Shown here one piece after another: positions 60,288 to 64,000 of a stretch of DNA of 64,000 nt (positions are counted from its first letter, which is position 1; each line of letters starts with the position of its first letter). This stretch comes from Rubricoccus sp038746605 (GTDB lineage: Bacteria; Bacteroidota; Rhodothermia; Rhodothermales; Rubricoccaceae). The notes under the pieces were generated by a model, which saw nothing but the letters and a program-made list of their open reading frames with translations, searched no databases and was not told the origin of the DNA. The stretch covers positions 186,001 through 250,000 of the forward strand of contig JBCDKM010000005.1 in the NCBI GenBank assembly GCA_038746605.1, read 5' to 3'. The position numbers and the translations under genes were made by a program.

Positions 60288-62090
60288 CTACACCGCGAGG
60301 GTTCGCGCTTCGTCTGCTTCGGTGTCCGCGTCGCTGCGGAACTGGAGCGCTGCGAGCCGGGCGTAGACACCGCCCCGCGCAACCAACTCCTCGTGCGTGC
60401 CGATGTCCACGATGCGGCCTTGGTCCAGGACGACGATCCGGTCAGCGTCGCGGACGGTGGCGAGGCGGTGCGCGATGACGAACGTGGTGCGACCCTCCAT
60501 GAGGTGCGCGAGGGCTTCTTGAACGGCGGCTTCGCTCTCGGCGTCGAGCGCGCTCGTGGCCTCGTCGAGGAGGAGAATCGGCGGGTCTTTCAGGAGCGCA
60601 CGCGCGATGGCGACGCGCTGGCGCTGCCCGCCGGAGAGTGTCACGCCCCGCTCGCCGACCTGCGTCTGATATCCGTCGGTCGTCTCCAGAATGAACGTGT
60701 GGGCGTTCGCCGCACGTGCTGCGGCTTCGATGTCGTCCATCGTCGCGCCGAGGCGGCCGTAGCGGATGTTGTCCGCCAGCGAGACGCCAAAGAGTTCCAC
60801 GTCCTGCGCGACGAGGGAGACCGCCTCGCGGACGCTCTCGACCGAGGCGTCGCGTACGTCCACGCCGTCGATGCGGACGGTGCCGTGGTCCGGGTCGTAG
60901 AAGCGCGGGATGAGGTTGAGGAGCGTCGTCTTGCCCGCGCCGCTGGGGCCGACGAGCGCGATGGTCTCGCCCGGTGCCACGTCCAACGAGACGCCGTCCA
61001 GGATGCGGCGACCCTTCTCGTAGCTGAAGGTCACGTCCTCGAAGGTCACGCGACCCCGGACTGTCGAGAGCGGCCTCGCGCCTGGGACGGATTCAATCTC
61101 GGGCTGTGTGTCGAGCAACTCGAAGAGTCGCTCACTCGCACCGGCTGCGCTGTTGAACGATGCGTAGAGGCGGCTCGCGCCGCTGACCGCCCGCGCGATG
61201 TTGAGCGCGTACACGATGAACGCGACGAGGTCGCCTGCTGTGAGCCGGTCGGCGAGGACCTCGCGCCCACCGAACCAGAAGATGACGACCAGCGCCACGA
61301 AGAACAGGAACCCGACGCCGCCCCAGAAGACCGCGACCACGACGGCGCGCTTCCGAGCGGTCCCGAAGAGGGCTTCCACGGCGTCGCCGTACCGGCCGGT
61401 CTCGAACGCCTCGCGGGCGAATGCCTTCACAACGCGAATGCTCGCGATGGCTTCTTCCGCGATGGCGGTCGTGTCGGCCAGTTGATCCTGGATCTCGCGC
61501 GAGAGCTTCCGCACGATCTGCCCGAAGTACCGGCTCGCGATTGCGATGAGCGGCACCACGATCAGGATGACGACCGTCAGACGCCAGTTCAGCACCAGCA
61601 TCAGCGCCAGCGAGCCCACCAGCGTAAGCGACAACTGGAGCGCCATCGCGAGGTCGTCCGTGGCGGTGGTCTGCACGCGGCCGACGTCGTTGGTGAGGCG
61701 GCTCGTGATCTCGCCGGTGCGTGTCTGCGAGAAGTAGCGCAGCCCGAGACGGTGGAGGTGGTCGTACACCCGCCGTCGTAGATCGGTGACGACGCGCTCA
61801 CCCGTCCACTCCATCAGGTAGCGACCAAACGAGCCGATCACGGCCTGGACGAGGAACAGCGCGAGGAGACCGAGCGCGAGTTGATCGAGCAGCGCGCGGT
61901 TCTGGTCGGTGAACACCGCATCCAGCAAGCCCTTGAGCCCGAGCGGGACCACGAGGCCGATGGCGGCGGAGACGAGCGTGAGCCCAATGGCGAGGGCGAG
62001 TCGGCCCTTGTACGGCGCTGCAAACGAGAGAATGCGACGCAGCGTGACCGCCAGCGGGGCGGAGGGTGTCGGGGTGTCCTTGGTTTCCAT
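60288..62090 (-). CDS. ABC exporter, fused permease and ATPase (MsbA-like)
   Basis: A 600-residue half-transporter with six TM helices (about residues 25-310) and a C-terminal ATPase. Walker A is GPSGAGKTTLLNLI, the signature LSGGQRQRVAIARAL and Walker B ILLLDEATSALD. Such proteins dimerise and flip or export lipids or hydrophobic compounds; MsbA-type lipid export is possible. ATG 62090 (METKDTPTPSAPL) is the conserved start rather than the upstream ATG at 62132. Confidence 0.94.
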   Translation of the reverse strand: METKDTPTPSAPLAVTLRRILSFAAPYKGRLALAIGLTLVSAAIGLVVPLGLKGLLDAVFTDQNRALLDQLALGLLALFLVQAVIGSFGRYLMEWTGERVVTDLRRRVYDHLHRLGLRYFSQTRTGEITSRLTNDVGRVQTTATDDLAMALQLSLTLVGSLALMLVLNWRLTVVILIVVPLIAIASRYFGQIVRKLSREIQDQLADTTAIAEEAIASIRVVKAFAREAFETGRYGDAVEALFGTARKRAVVVAVFWGGVGFLFFVALVVIFWFGGREVLADRLTAGDLVAFIVYALNIARAVSGASRLYASFNSAAGASERLFELLDTQPEIESVPGARPLSTVRGRVTFEDVTFSYEKGRRILDGVSLDVAPGETIALVGPSGAGKTTLLNLIPRFYDPDHGTVRIDGVDVRDASVESVREAVSLVAQDVELFGVSLADNIRYGRLGATMDDIEAAARAANAHTFILETTDGYQTQVGERGVTLSGGQRQRVAIARALLKDPPILLLDEATSALDAESEAAVQEALAHLMEGRTTFVIAHRLATVRDADRIVVLDQGRIVDIGTHEELVARGGVYARLAALQFRSDADTEADEARTLAV

Positions 62091-62267
62091 GCGGCAGGCT
62101 ACGGCCGGTCGCGGCCCGGGTTCTGCCGTCACTGCACCTCCACCCGACAGCCTGCGAGTCGTGACGACAGACCGTCGGAGCTAACGCCTTAAACCCTGCC
62201 GCCCTGGCGCGATCCAACGACCTGGAATGGTGTTCGTGCTGCCGCACATGTATTCTCGCCCCACGCC

Positions 62268-62891
62268 ATGAGCCGCCTTACGTCTCCCGACCGCACCCGC
62301 CAGCGCCGCCGACGCGTCCGGTTCCGCGCGCTTCGGCAATCCGTTCGAGGTCTGCGTGGGCAGATGCTTCGGACCCGCGTCCTCGCCACTCTGGCCGTTT
62401 TCGCGGTCGCAGCAGGGTGGGGGCTCCACTCGGTCCAGCCTGAAGCCGTAGTCCCCGAGCCTGTCGTGGCAGTCGCTGAGCCCGTCGACCTCGGCACGGG
62501 TATGGCCGGGGTCACGGTAGACTCTGCCGAGGTGCCGGAGCCTGCCCCGATGCCCGAGCCCGCCCGCCAAGGCACCGAGGCGGGCGAACTCATCCAATCG
62601 GGCGAGGCGAGCTACTACGGCCGTGAACTCGCAGGCAACCCCACCGCCAGCGGCGAGCGTTTCGACCCGAACGGCCTCACGGCGGCACACCGAACACTCC
62701 CGCTCGGCTCGCGTCTCCGCGTGACCAACTCGTCCACGGGGGAGAGTGTCATCGTGCGCGTCAACGACCGGGGACCGTTCACCGGGCATCGCGTGTTGGA
62801 CGTGTCCGAGCGCGCCGCTCGGGAACTGGGGATGCTCCGTGCCGGGACGGCCCGCGTGGATCTTGAGTTGCTCCCGAGGAAGCGCGGCTAG
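62268..62891 (+). CDS. rlpA: RlpA-like septal ring lytic transglycosylase
   Basis: A 207-residue protein. An Arg-rich N-terminus (about 1-33) precedes one TM/signal anchor (LRTRVLATLAVFAVAAGWGL). A Pro/Glu-rich linker leads to the double-psi beta-barrel: SGEASYYGRELAGNPTASGE, FDPNGLTAAHRTLPLGSRL and RVNDRGPF with VLDVSERAARELGM. Catalytic Asp of the DRGPF motif is present. It cleaves glycan strands lacking stem peptides. No SPOR domain follows. Its stop codon overlaps the convergent kinase gene's stop by three bases. Confidence 0.9.
   Translation: MSRLTSPDRTRQRRRRVRFRALRQSVRGLRGQMLRTRVLATLAVFAVAAGWGLHSVQPEAVVPEPVVAVAEPVDLGTGMAGVTVDSAEVPEPAPMPEPARQGTEAGELIQSGEASYYGRELAGNPTASGERFDPNGLTAAHRTLPLGSRLRVTNSSTGESVIVRVNDRGPFTGHRVLDVSERAARELGMLRAGTARVDLELLPRKRG
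62562..62585. repeat. Degenerate palindromic repeat in the rlpA linker
   Basis: GCCCGCC-AAGG-CACCGAGGCGGGC differs from the short-form palindrome by two bases in the left arm. It encodes RQGTEAG, reading the repeat in the same frame as in the FG-GAP gene (GTEAG). Confidence 0.65.
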
Positions 62892-64000
62892 GCGAGGCCT
62901 CGCAACACACGGTCCAGCGCGTCGGCGTCGAACGGCTTGCGGACGACCGCCGCGACAGTGTCCGTGTCCACCTCGGGGTCTGTGTCGCCTGTGAGGAGGA
63001 CCACCGGCATCGCGTCCTCGCGCTGGTGGATGCGCGCCGCGAGTTCGCGCCCGCTCATTTCCGGCATCGAGAGATCCGTCACGACACAATCGAACGCGCT
63101 GGTAGAGAGCGTTGAGAGTGCTTCCAGCCCGCCATGGACAGCCGTGACGCTGTGCCCCCGAAGGGTGAGCAGCTTCGACGTGATCGTACGGACCATCGGT
63201 TCGTCGTCCACGATCAACAACCGCAGTCCCCGTCCTCCAGAGGTTGTGGGGCGTGCGACAGCGCGAGAGGGGCGAGCGTTCACCGGAGCGTTGGGCGCGA
63301 AAGGAAAAACGAGTCGGAAGGTGGAGCCTTGTCCGGGCTCGCTCTCGACCTCGATCCGCCCGTTGTGCTCCTGCACGATGCCCTGTGCCACAGCCAGCCC
63401 CATGCCCGTGCCGTTGGTGCCCTTCGTGGTGTAGAGCGGGTCGAAGATTCGTTTCAAGACGCGGCCTGTCATTCCGACCCCTGAGTCCGCAACTTCTACG
63501 ACGGCCGCGTTCCGGTCTTGGTCGCGGCGCGTGCAAACGGAGATCGAGCCGCCCGCCGGCATCGCCTGGACCGCGTTGAGCACGAGGTTGACCATCACCT
63601 CACGAAGCTCCGCCGGATAGCCCTCGATGGGGGGGACGGGCGCGAGGTCAGCGTCGAGTTCGATGGCGATGCCCTGACGGCGTGGCTCGTTGTACCAGTA
63701 CGGCCGCGTCAGCGTCACCACTTCGCCGACGAGTGTCGCGACGTTCACCGTCTCGACCGCCTCGCGCTTCTCGTGGCGCAGGTACGCCTGGATCTTCTTG
63801 ACCAGCTTCGCGCCGTCCTTCGCCGCGCGCGTCACGGCACTCACCGATTCTGAAAGGGCCGCATCGGTCGCCCTCGCAAACCCGCTTCGAAGCAGCTCCG
63901 CGTGTCCCAGAATCGTGGTGAGGAGATTGTTGAAGTCGTGAGCCATCCCCATCGCCATCTGCCCGACGACCTCCATCCGACGCCGTCGCGTCTGCTCGCG
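62888..64000 (-). CDS. Hybrid sensor histidine kinase, 5' end cut by window
   Basis: The frame is open to the last base of the window and its start is outside. From the visible part (370 residues) the HisKA segment is MEVVGQMAMGMAHDFNNLLTT with the phospho-accepting His, a long helix follows, and the ATPase shows VMVNLVLNAVQAM, ADSGVGMTGR and GTGMGLAVAQGIVQEHNG. A C-terminal receiver domain follows with LLIVDDEPMVR, VVTDLSMPEMSG (phospho-Asp) and VVRKPFD. The sensor domain is missing from the window. The order HK-REC is that of a hybrid kinase without a visible HPt domain. Confidence 0.93.
   Translation of the reverse strand, partial: REQTRRRRMEVVGQMAMGMAHDFNNLLTTILGHAELLRSGFARATDAALSESVSAVTRAAKDGAKLVKKIQAYLRHEKREAVETVNVATLVGEVVTLTRPYWYNEPRRQGIAIELDADLAPVPPIEGYPAELREVMVNLVLNAVQAMPAGGSISVCTRRDQDRNAAVVEVADSGVGMTGRVLKRIFDPLYTTKGTNGTGMGLAVAQGIVQEHNGRIEVESEPGQGSTFRLVFPFAPNAPVNARPSRAVARPTTSGGRGLRLLIVDDEPMVRTITSKLLTLRGHSVTAVHGGLEALSTLSTSAFDCVVTDLSMPEMSGRELAARIHQREDAMPVVLLTGDTDPEVDTDTVAAVVRKPFDADALDRVLRGLA

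Overview
The window is a high-GC bacterial chromosome segment with dense coding on both strands, frequent GTG/TTG starts and few strong Shine-Dalgarno sequences. Three proteins end in a type IX secretion (T9SS type A) sorting domain, and one gene belongs to a small Bacteroidota-type family often mislabelled 'ABC transporter ATPase'. This points to the Bacteroidota/Rhodothermota side of the FCB group, and a Rubrivirga/Rubricoccus-like member of the Rhodothermota is my best guess (inference). I see no rRNA, tRNA or CRISPR.

Layout. 1-12.4 kb: a cut-off secreted protein, an ArsA/Get3 ATPase, a bifunctional class A PBP, a CorC/HlyC transporter, a lipoprotein, a MoxR ATPase overlapping an FAD oxidoreductase, a K+ channel with an RCK domain, and a J-domain protein fused to an Hsp70 substrate-binding domain. 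12.5-29.7 kb: hydrolases and secreted proteins (M20D amidohydrolase, Ntn acylase with T9SS tail, M28 and S9 peptidases, FG-GAP protein), a DUF58 protein, pyrR-pyrB plus a retropepsin-like gene, and a GMC oxidoreductase. 29.9-31.0 kb: recA. 31.0-33.8 kb: a strongly AT-rich three-gene island (SEFIR/TIR-like protein, TPR protein, small membrane protein), the best candidate for an undescribed defence system. 33.9-48.9 kb: PAP2, RidA, a very long Gln-rich DUF4175-like protein, FtsE, an AGCS symporter, upp-nhaC-rluA, YceH, a helix-hairpin-helix protein, a DUF72 protein and a flippase-like membrane protein. 49.3-57.6 kb: the membrane arm of respiratory complex I (nuoJKLM...N) interrupted by a Na+/H+ antiporter and a pterin dehydratase gene. 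57.6-64 kb: a PH-like protein, an AI-2E family transporter, a cyclophilin, an ABC exporter, RlpA and the 3' part of a hybrid histidine kinase.

A second theme is a family of about 20 short GC-rich palindromes (core GCCTCGG-NN-CCGAGGC) lying in almost every kind of gap: between convergent, divergent and co-directional genes, inside the nuo operon, and in frame inside three coding sequences. They come in a short form and a form with a 14-18 base internal loop. Several sit where terminators would, but their presence in divergent promoter regions argues that they are a REP/MITE-like element.

The SEFIR island looks horizontally acquired: its base composition is unlike everything around it, it lies directly behind recA, and a 9-base direct repeat brackets it. 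Its first gene has no canonical start codon ahead of the SEFIR domain, and an A7 run lies where a -1 shift would fuse it to the TPR gene. It may therefore be a recoded SEFIR-TPR fusion, a decaying gene, or a pair of sequence errors.
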